From Staphylococcus pseudoxylosus (GTDB lineage Bacteria > Bacillota > Bacilli > Staphylococcales > Staphylococcaceae): a stretch of 64,000 nucleotides of DNA. Made by a program: the position numbers and the translations under genes. Of the stretch, positions 1 through 9,145 are shown piece by piece (positions within the stretch are counted from its first letter, which is position 1; the number at the start of each line of letters is the position of its first letter). The stretch spans positions 1 through 64,000 of the forward strand of contig NZ_RCVN01000011.1 in the NCBI RefSeq assembly GCF_003697915.1. The letters run 5' to 3'. Under the pieces are notes generated by a model that was not told the origin of the DNA, searched no databases, and was given only the letters and a program-made list of their open reading frames with translations.

Positions 1-55
1 TGTTCGGAATTAACGTTGACATATTGCAATTCAGTTTTCAATGTTCATTTCTTCA
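1..55 (-). promoter_or_regulatory. 5' leader of an rRNA operon running off the left edge
   Basis: Read on the minus strand, this stretch contains TTGAAAACTGAATTG followed by ATATGTCAACGTTAATTCC. I recognise this as the conserved staphylococcal leader just upstream of 16S rRNA (processing/antitermination region). The 16S gene itself would lie beyond position 1, so it is not seen here. The assignment rests on recall of staphylococcal leaders plus the strong promoters at 78-107 and 248-276 pointing the same way. Confidence 0.7.
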
Positions 56-77
56 TTTAATTAATAGTTGCTTTACA

Positions 78-107
78 ATGCTAACATCTTGTTCAATGTT
101 TTGTCAA
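78..107 (-). promoter_or_regulatory. rrn proximal promoter (P2-like)
   Basis: On the minus strand TTGACA (102-107) is followed after 18 bp by TAGCAT (78-83). The -35 is perfect; the -10 matches 4 of 6. It sits just upstream of the rRNA leader, as expected for the proximal of two tandem rRNA promoters. Confidence 0.55.
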
Positions 108-247
108 CAAGAAAATATTATTTTTTTAATAATCAATTAACATTACTGTAACAATATTAAATTATTATTCTTATTAATGCAAGTATATTTTTTACACTTT
201 TTATAATTAATTTAAATAATTTGTTTGCCGTTTTTGACGACTTTTAT

Positions 248-276
248 ATAATATCAATTCTATCTAGAAAAGTCAA
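248..276 (-). promoter_or_regulatory. rrn distal promoter (P1-like)
   Basis: On the minus strand TTGACT (271-276), a 17-bp spacer and TATTAT (248-253) form a near-consensus SigA promoter about 170 bp upstream of the second one. The stretch 1-377 holds no coding sequence and is very AT-rich, typical of rrn upstream regions. Confidence 0.65.
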
Positions 277-377
277 CAACAATTTTAATCTAATTATTTT
301 TTGAATTCACGTTTGCGAAATCAAATGTTTGTCACAAGAAACTATTCTACCATCATTCAGAAAAAAAGCAATAGAAA

Positions 378-410
378 AGTGGACAGAATTTAAATTAAAT
401 TCTGTCCACT
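378..410 (-). terminator. terminator of mrp
   Basis: Perfect 14-bp inverted repeat (378-391 with 397-410, 5-nt loop), 13 nt past the mrp stop. On the minus strand it is followed by a T-rich run, so it is a rho-independent terminator that also separates mrp from the rRNA promoters. Confidence 0.85.
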
Positions 411-422
411 ACTAAAAAATAC

Positions 423-1487
423 TTATTTATTAGTCTTTTCAATAATTTGTTGTGCCATCGATTGGTATATTTCTCCAAGTCTATCATCAGTTTGATAAAT
501 GGAAGGTGCAAAGTCTTTAGGGTTCCATGATGGTTGTTCTAGTGGAAGATGTCCTAATAAATCGGTTTGGAGTTCTTCTGCAAGCTTCTCCCCTCCACCA
601 GTACCAAATACATATTCTTTATTCCCAGTTTCTTTACTTTGGAAATAAGACATATTTTCAATTACTCCTAAAATAGAATGTTCAGTATGCTTTGCCATTG
701 CTCCAGCCCTTGCAGCAACAAATGCTGCTGTTGGATGTGGTGTAGTCACAATAATTTCTTTACTTGAAGGTAACATCGTATGAACATCTAATGCGATATC
801 TCCCGTACCAGGTGGTAAATCTAGAATAAGATAATCTAAGTCTCCCCATCTTACTTCAACAAAAAAGTTTGTGAGCATTTTACCGAGCATTGGCCCTCTC
901 CATATAACTGGTGCATTTTCTTCAACAAAGAATGCCATAGATATTACTTTAACTCCATGACGTTCAACTGGTATGATTTCTTTTCCTTGAACACCTGGTT
1001 TCTCATCAATCCCCATCATATCGGGAACACTAAAACCGTAAATGTCCGCATCTACAAGTCCAACTTTTTTACCTTCTCTTGCTAAAGATACTGCTAAGTT
1101 GACTGCTACCGTCGACTTACCAACGCCACCTTTACCTGAGGCAATCGCGATAAATTCAACCGGATTATCTTTTGAAAGCAAACCTTCTATTGTTTGATTT
1201 TGTTCTTCCCCTGAACCACGATATTGCTCTACAACATCTGATGGTAACTCTTCAAATCGAATACCAACTGTATTCGCACCATTTTCTTTAAGCACTTCTA
1301 CAATTGCCATTTGCAAGTCTAGTTGTGGTTGACCACCTAATTGAGCCATTGCCACTTTAACACTTACATGTTCTTTTTCTTCTTTAATACTTACTTCGAT
1401 AATTCCATCTGTTTCTTTTAATGGTACATCAATTATTGGATCCTTTAATTCTCCAACAAGTTCTTTAACTTGCTCTATCGTTAACAC
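423..1487 (-). CDS. mrp: Mrp/NBP35 family Fe-S cluster carrier ATPase
   Basis: This is a 354-residue cytosolic P-loop ATPase of the Mrp/ApbC/NBP35 family, whose members bind and hand on Fe-S clusters to target apoproteins. Residues 1-90 form a DUF59/MIP18-type domain. The deviant Walker A SGKGGVGKST lies at about 117-126, and the switch region PPGTGD follows. No CxxC cluster motif is evident near the C-terminus, as in some Mrp proteins, so the carrier role is inferred from the family. Start is GTG, with a GGGGG Shine-Dalgarno 7 nt upstream. It is monocistronic, bounded by terminators on both sides. Confidence 0.9.
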   Translation of the reverse strand: MLTIEQVKELVGELKDPIIDVPLKETDGIIEVSIKEEKEHVSVKVAMAQLGGQPQLDLQMAIVEVLKENGANTVGIRFEELPSDVVEQYRGSGEEQNQTIEGLLSKDNPVEFIAIASGKGGVGKSTVAVNLAVSLAREGKKVGLVDADIYGFSVPDMMGIDEKPGVQGKEIIPVERHGVKVISMAFFVEENAPVIWRGPMLGKMLTNFFVEVRWGDLDYLILDLPPGTGDIALDVHTMLPSSKEIIVTTPHPTAAFVAARAGAMAKHTEHSILGVIENMSYFQSKETGNKEYVFGTGGGEKLAEELQTDLLGHLPLEQPSWNPKDFAPSIYQTDDRLGEIYQSMAQQIIEKTNK

Positions 1488-1591
1488 AAAGCGTCCCCCT
1501 CTTATTTCATTATCACTTATATTCTAACAAATAAACTTTGACTATGCTTTAAATTGTTTATACTTAGTATAAATTTAATATAAAGAATAAA

Positions 1592-1645
1592 AAAGCAGTT
1601 AGCTCAAATTATTCTTACATATAAGAATAATGAACTAGCTGCTTT
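1592..1645 (-). terminator. terminator downstream of sepA
   Basis: Long imperfect inverted repeat beginning AAAGCAG and ending CTGCTTT, with inner arms ATTATTCTTA/AAGAATAAT. On the minus strand a run of T follows, 85 nt past the sepA stop. The interval 1488-1730 holds nothing else that I can see. Confidence 0.8.
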
Positions 1646-1730
1646 GATTTATATTGCTTATATCCACCAACACATTTCATTTCATATTTACTCGGGGAAA
1701 TATTTTTATGTTCTGTGTATAACAAAAATA

Positions 1731-2189
1731 CTATTTGTGCTTATCATTAAGATTTTTGCTATCTGGATAAAAGATTTCCTTACATATAAACAAAATGCCA
1801 ATGATTAAGACAATCACCCAGAAATCAATGTTGATATATGCATAATGAATATGCACTATAAAATAAAATAGTAAGGTCGTTACTGTAAATGTAATCAAAT
1901 GGTATGTTGTTCCTTGAAAATACGGATTTTCAGGTATTTTTTTCCTAAAGTAATCCATTAAGTTTTCTATAATAAATAAATTAAAATAGCCTAATACGAT
2001 ATAACTACCATAGTAAATTAAATTATCGTAAAAACTTTTATTATAACCAAAGTACGCCAAATGAAAATATATTAAAATTCTACTTAACCCATATAAGCCA
2101 AAACCTAGAAATGTTAAGAAGATGGCGCCAGATACTATAAATACAGAAAGTACAATAAGCGTTGTAAATAAATATCTAATATATTTCAT
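1731..2189 (-). CDS. sepA: SepA-type multidrug efflux membrane protein
   Basis: A 152-residue integral membrane protein that closely matches my memory of S. aureus SepA (157 aa), reported to raise tolerance to antiseptics such as acriflavine. Four hydrophobic segments lie at about 8-30, 53-76, 95-113 and 119-138. The core stretches [20 protein letters not shown] and MDYFRK are the recognisable signature. It belongs to no large transporter superfamily, so whether it is a pump or an accessory is unsettled. A GGGAGGAC Shine-Dalgarno supports the start. It lies 159 bp downstream of sdrM on the same strand, and the two are likely co-transcribed. Confidence 0.85.
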   Translation of the reverse strand: MKYIRYLFTTLIVLSVFIVSGAIFLTFLGFGLYGLSRILIYFHLAYFGYNKSFYDNLIYYGSYIVLGYFNLFIIENLMDYFRKKIPENPYFQGTTYHLITFTVTTLLFYFIVHIHYAYINIDFWVIVLIIGILFICKEIFYPDSKNLNDKHK

Positions 2190-2348
2190 TGCTTACTGTC
2201 CTCCCTTTCTCGATTTATCTACAATATGTGTAAACGATATTCTCCACTCATTATTTATATTACCATTATACCCACCCTGTACAAAAAACATAGATAATAA
2301 GTAGTAACTTTCACATAATATCAAAATGAGCTTAATGTATGTACATTG

Positions 2349-3689
2349 CTACTCAGTTGTTACTGTTTTCTCTTTAAATGCGCATAGCCATAATAAAATG
2401 AGCGTGACGAGTATTACTAAACTTAAAATAATCACGTTGTGTATGTGAACACTAATAAAAGTAAACGATAAGGCATACACGTATCCCATAATTGTAGATC
2501 CTATAGAATTTCCTAAACTTTTCGTTAATGTATAGAGTGACATCATACGTTTCATATTTGCTGGCGATGTTTCCTCTTGGGTAATCACACTATCTTTAGT
2601 ATAAACGGTCCCGAAACTAATACCAGCTAATAATAAGCTAAATCCGATAAAAATTGGAGATTCTGTTCCAATAAATACTAATATCCCACAAATTATCAAT
2701 GATGTAAATGCACTGATGTACAATGCTTTTCTCGACATTTTGGCTTCTATTTTATCAAGTGAAAAATTTAAAATTAACCATGCAAATGAAATCGGGAAAA
2801 TAACAAATCCACTTTGTAACGGTGATAATCCAATATCTTCTTGTAAATAGATTGGCATATATAAATTATATCCCATCAATATAATCGCATAAGCAAAATC
2901 AGTAAAGAATATTAAAACAATCATTTTATTAAATTCGTTAACTGGTACAAATGGCGTTTTTACTCTCTTCTGATTTTTAAATAGTATCATTGCTACTACT
3001 ATTGCTAAAACCATTGAAGCTATATTTAAATATAGGTTTGACTTATTCATAACTGTAAAGATTATGAAAAATACAAAAACGTAAAATAAAGTTAAACCTT
3101 TGATATCTAACTTATTTTTAGCTGTTGTACTTTCATTTTCAAAATGAAAAGTAAATATAACAAGTATCATTGCTATGATTGCAATAGGAATATTTACAAA
3201 AAATAACCAATGCCAAGTTGCAAATTCTAAAATGCCTCCCCCTAACACTGGACCAATAATACTTGAAATCCCCCAAACACTTCCTACCGTGCCCATAATT
3301 TTATAACGTAATGGAATTTCAAAGGCTAACTTTGGTACGATTTGGCTTAAAGCCATCATAACCCCAGCACCTAATCCTTGAATAAAACGAGACACAATTA
3401 ACAGTGTGAAAGTGTCACTTAGCCCAGATAGCAAACTTCCTACTGTAAATAATAAAAGTCCTAATAAAGTTATATAAATAATTTTTGTGCGTTCTAACAG
3501 TTCACCTACAATTGGATTGGCAATGACTATAGCAATAAAATAAACTGCAAATATGAGTGAAATGGATGATGCTACACTCAAGTCCGTTTTAATTGTTGGT
3601 AAAGCTAAAGAAACTATGGAAGTTTCAATTGCAGACATAAACATTATTAAAATAAGTGCAACTACAATGCCTAATGATTTTATATTCAT
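2349..3689 (-). CDS. sdrM: MFS multidrug efflux transporter SdrM
   Basis: A 446-residue drug:H+ antiporter of the major facilitator superfamily (DHA2-like, about 14 membrane helices). It matches S. aureus SdrM, which exports norfloxacin, acriflavine and ethidium. Acidic E22 sits in helix 1 in the motif SAIETSIVSLALP (DHA2 motif D1, where a membrane acid couples protons). The motif C region GSVWGISSIIGPVLGGG lies near 136-152 in helix 5 and marks antiporters. The gene is followed by sepA on the same strand, the same pairing as in S. aureus. No dedicated regulator is adjacent. Confidence 0.85.
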   Translation of the reverse strand: MNIKSLGIVVALILIMFMSAIETSIVSLALPTIKTDLSVASSISLIFAVYFIAIVIANPIVGELLERTKIIYITLLGLLLFTVGSLLSGLSDTFTLLIVSRFIQGLGAGVMMALSQIVPKLAFEIPLRYKIMGTVGSVWGISSIIGPVLGGGILEFATWHWLFFVNIPIAIIAMILVIFTFHFENESTTAKNKLDIKGLTLFYVFVFFIIFTVMNKSNLYLNIASMVLAIVVAMILFKNQKRVKTPFVPVNEFNKMIVLIFFTDFAYAIILMGYNLYMPIYLQEDIGLSPLQSGFVIFPISFAWLILNFSLDKIEAKMSRKALYISAFTSLIICGILVFIGTESPIFIGFSLLLAGISFGTVYTKDSVITQEETSPANMKRMMSLYTLTKSLGNSIGSTIMGYVYALSFTFISVHIHNVIILSLVILVTLILLWLCAFKEKTVTTE

Positions 3690-3884
3690 GTATTATTCTC
3701 AACTCTCTTACCTTCTTAAAATTTATATTAATTTCTACTTAATCATTATTTATTTCTAAGTTCAATATCTTTGCTTTACTTTATATCAAACAAATTTTTA
3801 TGCCTTATACTAATTAATAACAATTATTACCTTATTGACTAATTGCATAATTAATTATTCGGTAAAATGACTAAATGCACAGAA

Positions 3885-3916
3885 ATGCCGACAATATCTA
3901 ATGATATTGTCGGCAT
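3885..3916 (-). terminator. terminator of the hemolysin III-like gene
   Basis: A 14-bp stem with 4-nt loop (ATGCCGACAATATC / GATATTGTCGGCAT) starting about 10 nt beyond the stop at 3926. The U-tract on the minus strand is short (TTTCTG), so termination may be partial. The rest of 3690-3884 shows no gene. Confidence 0.6.
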
Positions 3917-3925
3917 AAATAAAAC

Positions 3926-4609
3926 CTACATAAAATATATAATTGCTATAAAATGGAATACTGAAGCAATCACAATAAAGAAGTGCCAAATCATATGAAA
4001 ATATGGTCTATCCTTTTGGGCATAAAACCAAGCACCTATTGTGTATGCAATACCGCCAAACAGTATAAATAGCATAAATGTAAGGGATGTATCAAAAATA
4101 ATTTTAGGCAAGAATAATACGCCAACCCACCCCATTACAAGGTACATAATTAAACTTAATTTATGATTAACATTTTTAGCTAGCGATTTGTATAAAATGC
4201 CCCAAATCGTTATTCCCCATAATACAATCATTGCTGACCAACCAATCCACCCCCCAACTAAAGCTAAGCAAATTGGAGTATATGTACCAGCGATTGCAAC
4301 ATAAATCATACTATGGTCAATTATACGCAAAATGAATTTATGTGATGATTTGTTTGGCATCGAATGATAAACCGTCGATGAAATAAACATTAAAAATATA
4401 CTTATAACATAAACAGAAACACTAAAAGCGCCCATTATACCAAAGTTCAGAAAACTTAAGATGGCAGCATAAGGTAGCGCACATAACGCTATAAAAGCTG
4501 CTACACCGTGAGATACTGCATTGCCTATTTCTTCACCAAATGTTAAAGGTACAATATCTTTAAATGTTTTAACGACTTTATTATCATCAGCTTTTATTGA
4601 TTGAGACAA
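3926..4609 (-). CDS. hemolysin III / PAQR family membrane protein
   Basis: About 227 residues with seven predicted membrane helices. The PAQR family metal-site motifs are present: an N-terminal EEIGNAVSHG, then SSTVYHSMP, IDHSMIYVAIAGTYTP and a C-terminal WHFFIVIASVFH. Bacterial members are called hemolysin III from a Bacillus cereus protein, but their cellular role is not established, and toxin activity should not be assumed. I chose a TTG start at 4609 because AAGGTGG lies 8 nt before it. An in-frame GTG at 4621 overlaps that ribosome site and would add four residues. The gene follows the uridylyltransferase closely and is probably co-transcribed with it. Confidence 0.8.
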   Translation of the reverse strand: MSQSIKADDNKVVKTFKDIVPLTFGEEIGNAVSHGVAAFIALCALPYAAILSFLNFGIMGAFSVSVYVISIFLMFISSTVYHSMPNKSSHKFILRIIDHSMIYVAIAGTYTPICLALVGGWIGWSAMIVLWGITIWGILYKSLAKNVNHKLSLIMYLVMGWVGVLFLPKIIFDTSLTFMLFILFGGIAYTIGAWFYAQKDRPYFHMIWHFFIVIASVFHFIAIIYFM

Positions 4610-4626
4610 CAGTGTAACCACCTTTT

Positions 4627-5814
4627 TTATATCATATTCATACGTTTTAAATCTGCTCTAGCTGTTTCAACACTATCTTTACCTTCTTTATTTTTGAGCG
4701 GAGAAAATTCTTCATCCCTCGGAACTTGTAAAGTAATAAAGCTATTTGCATATTGGAATATATCAAAATAAAACAATTCAAATTTCAAAGTTGACTGCTC
4801 AATTACACCAAAGTCCTCGTCTAACTGTTTTAGTTTCTTGATTGCTAAATGGTATGGCAATTCATTGTCAACGACATTACTAATAAATAAAAGTTTGAAA
4901 GAATGAATTCCTATATTAGCATTATTAAATTCATTTGCTACATCTGGACTTAGTTCTGAATATTCAAGTACCGTATCTTTATGTTTTGTATGGACTAAAC
5001 GGCCAACGCTTTCGCCATCTTTAGGTTGTATAGATTTTGTAGTAATATCCATACTATTTTGGAATGTATATCCTGCAAATAATGGATCAAGTACTTTAAC
5101 TAGTACATTATCGATGTTATTTAAGAAAATATATTCGACACCATTATCTAACATTTCTTGTAAATAGCCAGCTTTTTTAAGTGCTTTAAACACACCACCA
5201 TTACCATTTGGTGTTTCTAAAATATTATTATCTACATCTAATACTAATTTACCTTCTTCAGATAAGGCTACAATATTATCTTGCATAAAGAAATGCACAT
5301 GTGATTTGTCATAACCAAAGTAATTATTTGATTCGAAGAATAACTGTGTTTCTTGATCATTAATTTTACTAGTCATGATGTACCAATCAACGAATTCGCC
5401 TGTTTGCTCTTTTAATGCTAATAGTTGTTTAGCCTGAATCTCAAACAAACTTACGCCTTCGATTTCGAAAGAACCTTTAGGACCCTTATATCCTAATCGC
5501 GTACCTTGCCCACCGGCCATAAGTAGTACTGCAAATTTACCTTTACGAATAGCTTCAAGCCCAACTTTTTCATATTGCTCAATCTCTTCGTCTGTAAATT
5601 CATTTTTTATATCATACTTTACTTCATTGATAGAAGTAACATCATCAATTTCTTTTTTATTTACATATAAATCTTCGTATAAATCTTGAATATCCGTTAA
5701 ATTTAGTGCATCTAGTTTTTCAGATAGTTGTTCTTTCTCATTTGTGCTCATCAATTTTTCAAACTCAATGAGATGGTCTTGATTAAACTTTTCTAAAGCT
5801 TTCTTATCTAGCAT
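4627..5814 (-). CDS. UTP-sugar uridylyltransferase (UDPGP family)
   Basis: A 395-residue nucleotidyltransferase of the eukaryote-like UDPGP/UAP1 family, which makes UDP-sugars from UTP and a hexose-1-phosphate. The nucleotide loop [17 protein letters not shown] is at 98-114. Further conserved blocks are the [10 protein letters not shown] loop near residue 200 and EYSELSP. The preferred substrate (GlcNAc-1-P, GalNAc-1-P or Glc-1-P) cannot be read from sequence. The bacterial cell-wall enzyme GlmU is a different family, so this is a secondary enzyme. Start is the ATG with AAGGAGA upstream; an in-frame extension to 5868 lacks a ribosome site. Confidence 0.85.
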   Translation of the reverse strand: MLDKKALEKFNQDHLIEFEKLMSTNEKEQLSEKLDALNLTDIQDLYEDLYVNKKEIDDVTSINEVKYDIKNEFTDEEIEQYEKVGLEAIRKGKFAVLLMAGGQGTRLGYKGPKGSFEIEGVSLFEIQAKQLLALKEQTGEFVDWYIMTSKINDQETQLFFESNNYFGYDKSHVHFFMQDNIVALSEEGKLVLDVDNNILETPNGNGGVFKALKKAGYLQEMLDNGVEYIFLNNIDNVLVKVLDPLFAGYTFQNSMDITTKSIQPKDGESVGRLVHTKHKDTVLEYSELSPDVANEFNNANIGIHSFKLLFISNVVDNELPYHLAIKKLKQLDEDFGVIEQSTLKFELFYFDIFQYANSFITLQVPRDEEFSPLKNKEGKDSVETARADLKRMNMI

Positions 5815-5929
5815 GCTCTCTCTCCTTAATATCCAAATATTTAAATAAAAAATATATCTTATTTGCATTACGGATATATAATTTCACTATATGTACTTTA
5901 TATTATTATGATGCTCAGTACAACCATAA

Positions 5930-6433
5930 TTATAACCAATTCAATAATAACTTATGTATAGACGGTTGAAAAATTACATAAATTGCTCCAATAGATAACG
6001 CGCTAGCTAAAGACAAGTCAACTAGGCCACCTGTTTTAAACACCACTGGGAATTTCACACTTATTGGAACAGGATAAAATAATTTAACACCTCTTGGGGT
6101 TAACATATCTAGTATAACATGCGAAAGCAAACCGAGAACAATACTACTCAAATAATAATTCGGGGTTTGAATCAAATACAGTAAAAAGATAATAATACCT
6201 ATAAATAAAAGTGAATGTGTAAATGTCCTGTGTCCAAATACCATTCTAATTAAGTAACTAATAAGTTTAAATCGTCTACCAATTTTACTTTGTGCGTGAC
6301 AAATATCAGGTACCAAACTCGAAATAACTGCAAGCGTTATAACTGTAACAGATGTAAACAAATCAGTATGAAAATATTCTAATGTTAAAGCTCCGACTAA
6401 TAAGCCGCATGATGCGTGGGTTTTACCTGTCAT
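5930..6433 (-). CDS. YdjM-family membrane-bound metal-dependent hydrolase
   Basis: A 167-residue membrane protein beginning MTGKTHASCGLLVGAL, the typical start of the YdjM/DUF457 family. Conserved histidines and acids occur in THASCG, SSLVPDICH, HRTFTHSLL and SHVILDMLTPRG. In the family these are thought to bind metal; related B. subtilis YvsG is uncharacterised and E. coli YdjM is SOS-regulated. About four membrane segments are visible. I chose the ATG at 6433, 8 nt after AAGGAG, over an in-frame GTG two codons earlier that is too close to it. Substrate unknown. Confidence 0.8.
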   Translation of the reverse strand: MTGKTHASCGLLVGALTLEYFHTDLFTSVTVITLAVISSLVPDICHAQSKIGRRFKLISYLIRMVFGHRTFTHSLLFIGIIIFLLYLIQTPNYYLSSIVLGLLSHVILDMLTPRGVKLFYPVPISVKFPVVFKTGGLVDLSLASALSIGAIYVIFQPSIHKLLLNWL

Positions 6434-6545
6434 TTTCACTACTCCTTATCGGATTTATATTTTAGCACATTTACGCGTTAAATGCGAACATACTTTCGTT
6501 AAAAACATGAGTATAACCTATTTTCAAAAAGTATCACACAATCAC

Positions 6546-6574
6546 TTGAAAACGTTTGCAGTTTATTGTATGCT
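6546..6574 (+). promoter_or_regulatory. SigA promoter of the UPF0457 gene
   Basis: TTGAAA (6546-6551), 17-bp spacer, TATGCT (6569-6574), 35 bp before the start codon. Confidence 0.65.
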
Positions 6575-6609
6575 ATAGCTATAAATTAATTAAAGGATGT
6601 GTTCGGTAT

Positions 6610-6870
6610 ATGGCAATGACAGTAAAAAAAGATAACAGTGAAGTAAGAATTCAATGGAGAGTTGCAGATATTAAGATTCCAACAAGTGATATTAAAAATA
6701 TTTCACAGGACCAAAATATTCATGAAGTTCCTAAACTTGATAGAAATAAAGTTTCAAGAATTGGTTCTACATTTGGAAAAACAAACCGCGTTATCATCGA
6801 CACTGATGACCATGAATACATTATATACACACAAAATGATCAAAAAGTTTATAACGAATTAACTAAATAA
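6610..6870 (+). CDS. UPF0457 (YnzG-like) small PH-fold protein
   Basis: An 86-residue soluble protein resembling B. subtilis YnzG (UPF0457), a family with a bacterial PH-like fold related to the sublancin immunity protein SunI. The function is unknown. It has no signal peptide or membrane segment. AAAGGATG lies about 10 nt before the chosen ATG; an in-frame extension upstream to 6556 would run through the promoter and is rejected. The gene stands alone between its own promoter and a strong terminator. Confidence 0.75.
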   Translation: MAMTVKKDNSEVRIQWRVADIKIPTSDIKNISQDQNIHEVPKLDRNKVSRIGSTFGKTNRVIIDTDDHEYIIYTQNDQKVYNELTK

Positions 6871-6893
6871 TTAATTTAAAAATATACTATAAT

Positions 6894-6943
6894 TAGCTAT
6901 GATGGCATCTATGACGATAGATGCCATCATAGCTATTTTTTTA
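6894..6943 (+). terminator. strong rho-independent terminator
   Basis: Perfect 18-bp stem (6894-6911 with 6918-6935), 6-nt loop, followed by seven T, 23 nt after the UPF0457 stop. Confidence 0.95.
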
Positions 6944-7110
6944 TTGTTGTAGAGAAGCTGGAACAATTTATAATATCCCTCAACCTTAATACATCTTTGT
7001 AAAAAGTTATATAGTTAACCAACGCCCTACTAACTAATAAGGGTTCTCAATTATATCAATAAATTATCAATGGTATACTGTGAATATATTATAGAAAGAA
7101 GGTGCGTTTC

Positions 7111-7437
7111 ATGTGTGTAGTGACGAACAGAATTGATGTAAAAAAAGGATTTGCTGAAAAGATGGCTCCAAAATTTACTCAAGGTGGGAAAATACAAGAA
7201 CTAGACGGCTTTCATAAAGTAGAAGTTTGGTTAATTGATGATGAGGAAGATTACGACCAAATGTATATCAACACATGGTGGGAAACTGAAGACGATTTTA
7301 AAGCGTGGCTTCAAAGCGATGCCTTCAAAGAAGCTCATGAAGGAAGATCAAAATCTAGCAGCGAAGAATCGCCTGTCTTGGGTAATAAAGTTGTCAAAGC
7401 CAATGTCATATCAGTACTAAGTAATGAATCATTATAA
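7111..7437 (+). CDS. IsdG/HmoA-type heme-degrading monooxygenase
   Basis: A 108-residue ABM-fold protein of the IsdG/IsdI/HmoA group, which cleaves heme to release iron in the cytoplasm. The three catalytic residues known in IsdG (N7, W67, H77) are all present as N6, W66 and H76 with the same spacing (CVVTNRI, FKAWLQSD, FKEAHEG). It is not one of the two S. aureus Isd-locus enzymes, which have different sequences, but looks closer to HmoA and the Listeria enzyme. I take the ATG at 7111, 6 nt after AAGGTG, over a GTG at 7102 inside the ribosome site. It lies about 1.5 kb from the siderophore importer, suggesting an iron role. No convincing Fur box is seen upstream. Confidence 0.75.
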   Translation: MCVVTNRIDVKKGFAEKMAPKFTQGGKIQELDGFHKVEVWLIDDEEDYDQMYINTWWETEDDFKAWLQSDAFKEAHEGRSKSSSEESPVLGNKVVKANVISVLSNESL

Positions 7438-7470
7438 TTCAACTGATTATAGTTGTTAGATCGTATAAAT

Positions 7471-7516
7471 AAAAAGAAGCGCCCTGGACACGTAAATGTC
7501 TATGACGCTTCTTTTT
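7471..7516. terminator. bidirectional terminator between convergent genes
   Basis: Stem AAAAAGAAGCG / CGCTTCTTTTT (7471-7481 with 7506-7516) with a smaller inner stem. It carries A/T tracts on both sides and serves the heme monooxygenase gene (+) and the YjiH gene (-). Confidence 0.85.
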
Positions 7517-7574
7517 GCTTTCAACTAAGTAGATTTTACAAACTTGTTAGATTTAATTTTCTGTATCCTGTATT

Positions 7575-8948
7575 TTAATTGAAATACAAGTGAGCCATTA
7601 ACGCTATAATAGGTAACGCTATAATTGTTCTTATTAAAAATATGATAAAGAGTTTAAAGATACTTACTGGTATTTTAGAACCTAAGATTACTCCACCAAC
7701 TTCTGATAAGTAAATCAATTGTGTAATGCTCAATGCACCGACAACAAATAATGTAATATCGTTACCAACACCTTCAATTAAAATTGATGGTAAGAACATA
7801 TCAGCAAATCCAATTAATACTGTTTCTGATGCTTGAGCTGCTTCAGGGATTTGCAGTAATTCTAAATATGGTACAAATGGTTTCCCAATAATCGCAAATA
7901 GTGGTGTATACGTTGCTATAATGGTTGCAAGCGTACCTACACTCATCACTACCGGTAAAATTACAAACCACATATCTATCACGGTCTTGAAACCTGATTT
8001 AAAAAATGATTTAAATCCTGGTGCGTTGATACCTGTTTCAGTCGCCATATCAAAACCATGGCCGAGAGCAGTTTTATTGTCAGGTAATTTTTCTGTTCTC
8101 ATTTCTTCAGACACTTCTTTTGAGTATTCATCTTTAATAGATCTAAGCGGCCAAATTCTTGGCAATATAAACGCACATACTAAACAAGAGATGATTACAG
8201 TTAAATAAAAATAGAAGAAATGATTTTGCATATGTACAGTTTCGGCAACAACAATGGCAAATGTTAGTGAAACAACACTAAACGTAGTAGCAATAACTGT
8301 CGCTTCTCTTCTAGAATAAAATCCTTCTTGATATTGTCTGCTAGTGATTAAAACCCCCACTGTTCCATCACCAATGAATGATGCTAGATTATCAACCGTT
8401 GACCGTCCGGGTAATGTAAATAAAGGTCTCATTATCGGTCTGAAAATTGGTCCTAATAATTCTAATAATCCGTATTCCATTAGTAATGGTAAAAACAATG
8501 CTGCAAAGAAGAAGACAGTAACTAGTGTAGGTAATAGGCTTTCAAACACAAGTCCACCCGTGTCTTCGGAATAAATAACGCTAGTACCTACTTTTAAATA
8601 TGTCATCCAAACAAACACTACTGCTAATATTCTTAAAATCAACCAGACAAACTTTACATTGAATGCATTGTTCATTAGACCTTCTGGTTTAAATTTATTT
8701 TTCAATACTGTCGAACATAAAATAGATAAAATACCTGATATTGTAATGATGATTACAATAACCAATGGCATCGCATTTCCAATTAAATCTTTTAGTAATC
8801 CTGCTAAAAATGCAACAGGGAGTGTTGTTTGTTTTTCACCATCTTCTGTCACTGTAATTGGTATTAAGAATAAAATGATACCAATTAATGACATGATAAT
8901 GAATTTAAGCTGCCCACGTGTGCGCTGTGATTTATTATACTGAGTCAC
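7575..8948 (-). CDS. YjiH family (nucleoside-recognition/Gate domain) membrane protein
   Basis: About 457 residues and ten or more membrane helices, with a Gate/nucleoside-recognition domain in each half. An FIGDGTVGVLITSRQYQEGF segment sits in the middle and a SVGTLATIIATYTPLF segment in the C-terminal half. Homologues are annotated YjiH; the transported compound is unknown, and the domain also occurs in spore-maturation proteins SpmA/B. I place the start at the GTG 8 nt after AAGGGG; a GTG three codons earlier overlaps that site. No neighbour suggests a substrate. Confidence 0.8.
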   Translation of the reverse strand: MTQYNKSQRTRGQLKFIIMSLIGIILFLIPITVTEDGEKQTTLPVAFLAGLLKDLIGNAMPLVIVIIITISGILSILCSTVLKNKFKPEGLMNNAFNVKFVWLILRILAVVFVWMTYLKVGTSVIYSEDTGGLVFESLLPTLVTVFFFAALFLPLLMEYGLLELLGPIFRPIMRPLFTLPGRSTVDNLASFIGDGTVGVLITSRQYQEGFYSRREATVIATTFSVVSLTFAIVVAETVHMQNHFFYFYLTVIISCLVCAFILPRIWPLRSIKDEYSKEVSEEMRTEKLPDNKTALGHGFDMATETGINAPGFKSFFKSGFKTVIDMWFVILPVVMSVGTLATIIATYTPLFAIIGKPFVPYLELLQIPEAAQASETVLIGFADMFLPSILIEGVGNDITLFVVGALSITQLIYLSEVGGVILGSKIPVSIFKLFIIFLIRTIIALPIIALMAHLYFN

Positions 8949-9070
8949 TACATTCACCCCTTAGGTGTATTTATTTGATATATACTTAAAAAACAACACC
9001 AATAATTATAACTTAAGATGTATAAATATGTAAATCTATAAATTGTGTCTATTTGTTGTTATTTTTGTAT

Positions 9071-9114
9071 AAAAAAGTAGAGTTAATCCTAATATTTAGA
9101 ATTAACTCTACTTT
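9071..9114 (-). terminator. terminator of the hts operon
   Basis: Stem AAAGTAGAGTTAAT / ATTAACTCTACTTT (9074-9087 with 9101-9114), then TTTTAT on the minus strand, about 30 nt beyond the htsC stop. Confidence 0.85.
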
Positions 9115-9145
9115 AAATGAAAGCGTTTACTTTTGCAATTTATTA

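Noticed and set aside
2122-2304. Open frame on the plus strand across sepA start
   Set aside because: It is antisense to sepA and its upstream region, has no ribosome site and no sensible protein features.
3926-4609. Hemolysin III-like gene as a virulence toxin
   Set aside because: The family is a widespread seven-helix membrane protein group; the toxin name comes from one historical observation.
7040-7110. Fur box before the heme monooxygenase gene
   Set aside because: TTATCAAT-type repeats are present but match the 19-bp consensus at only about half the positions.
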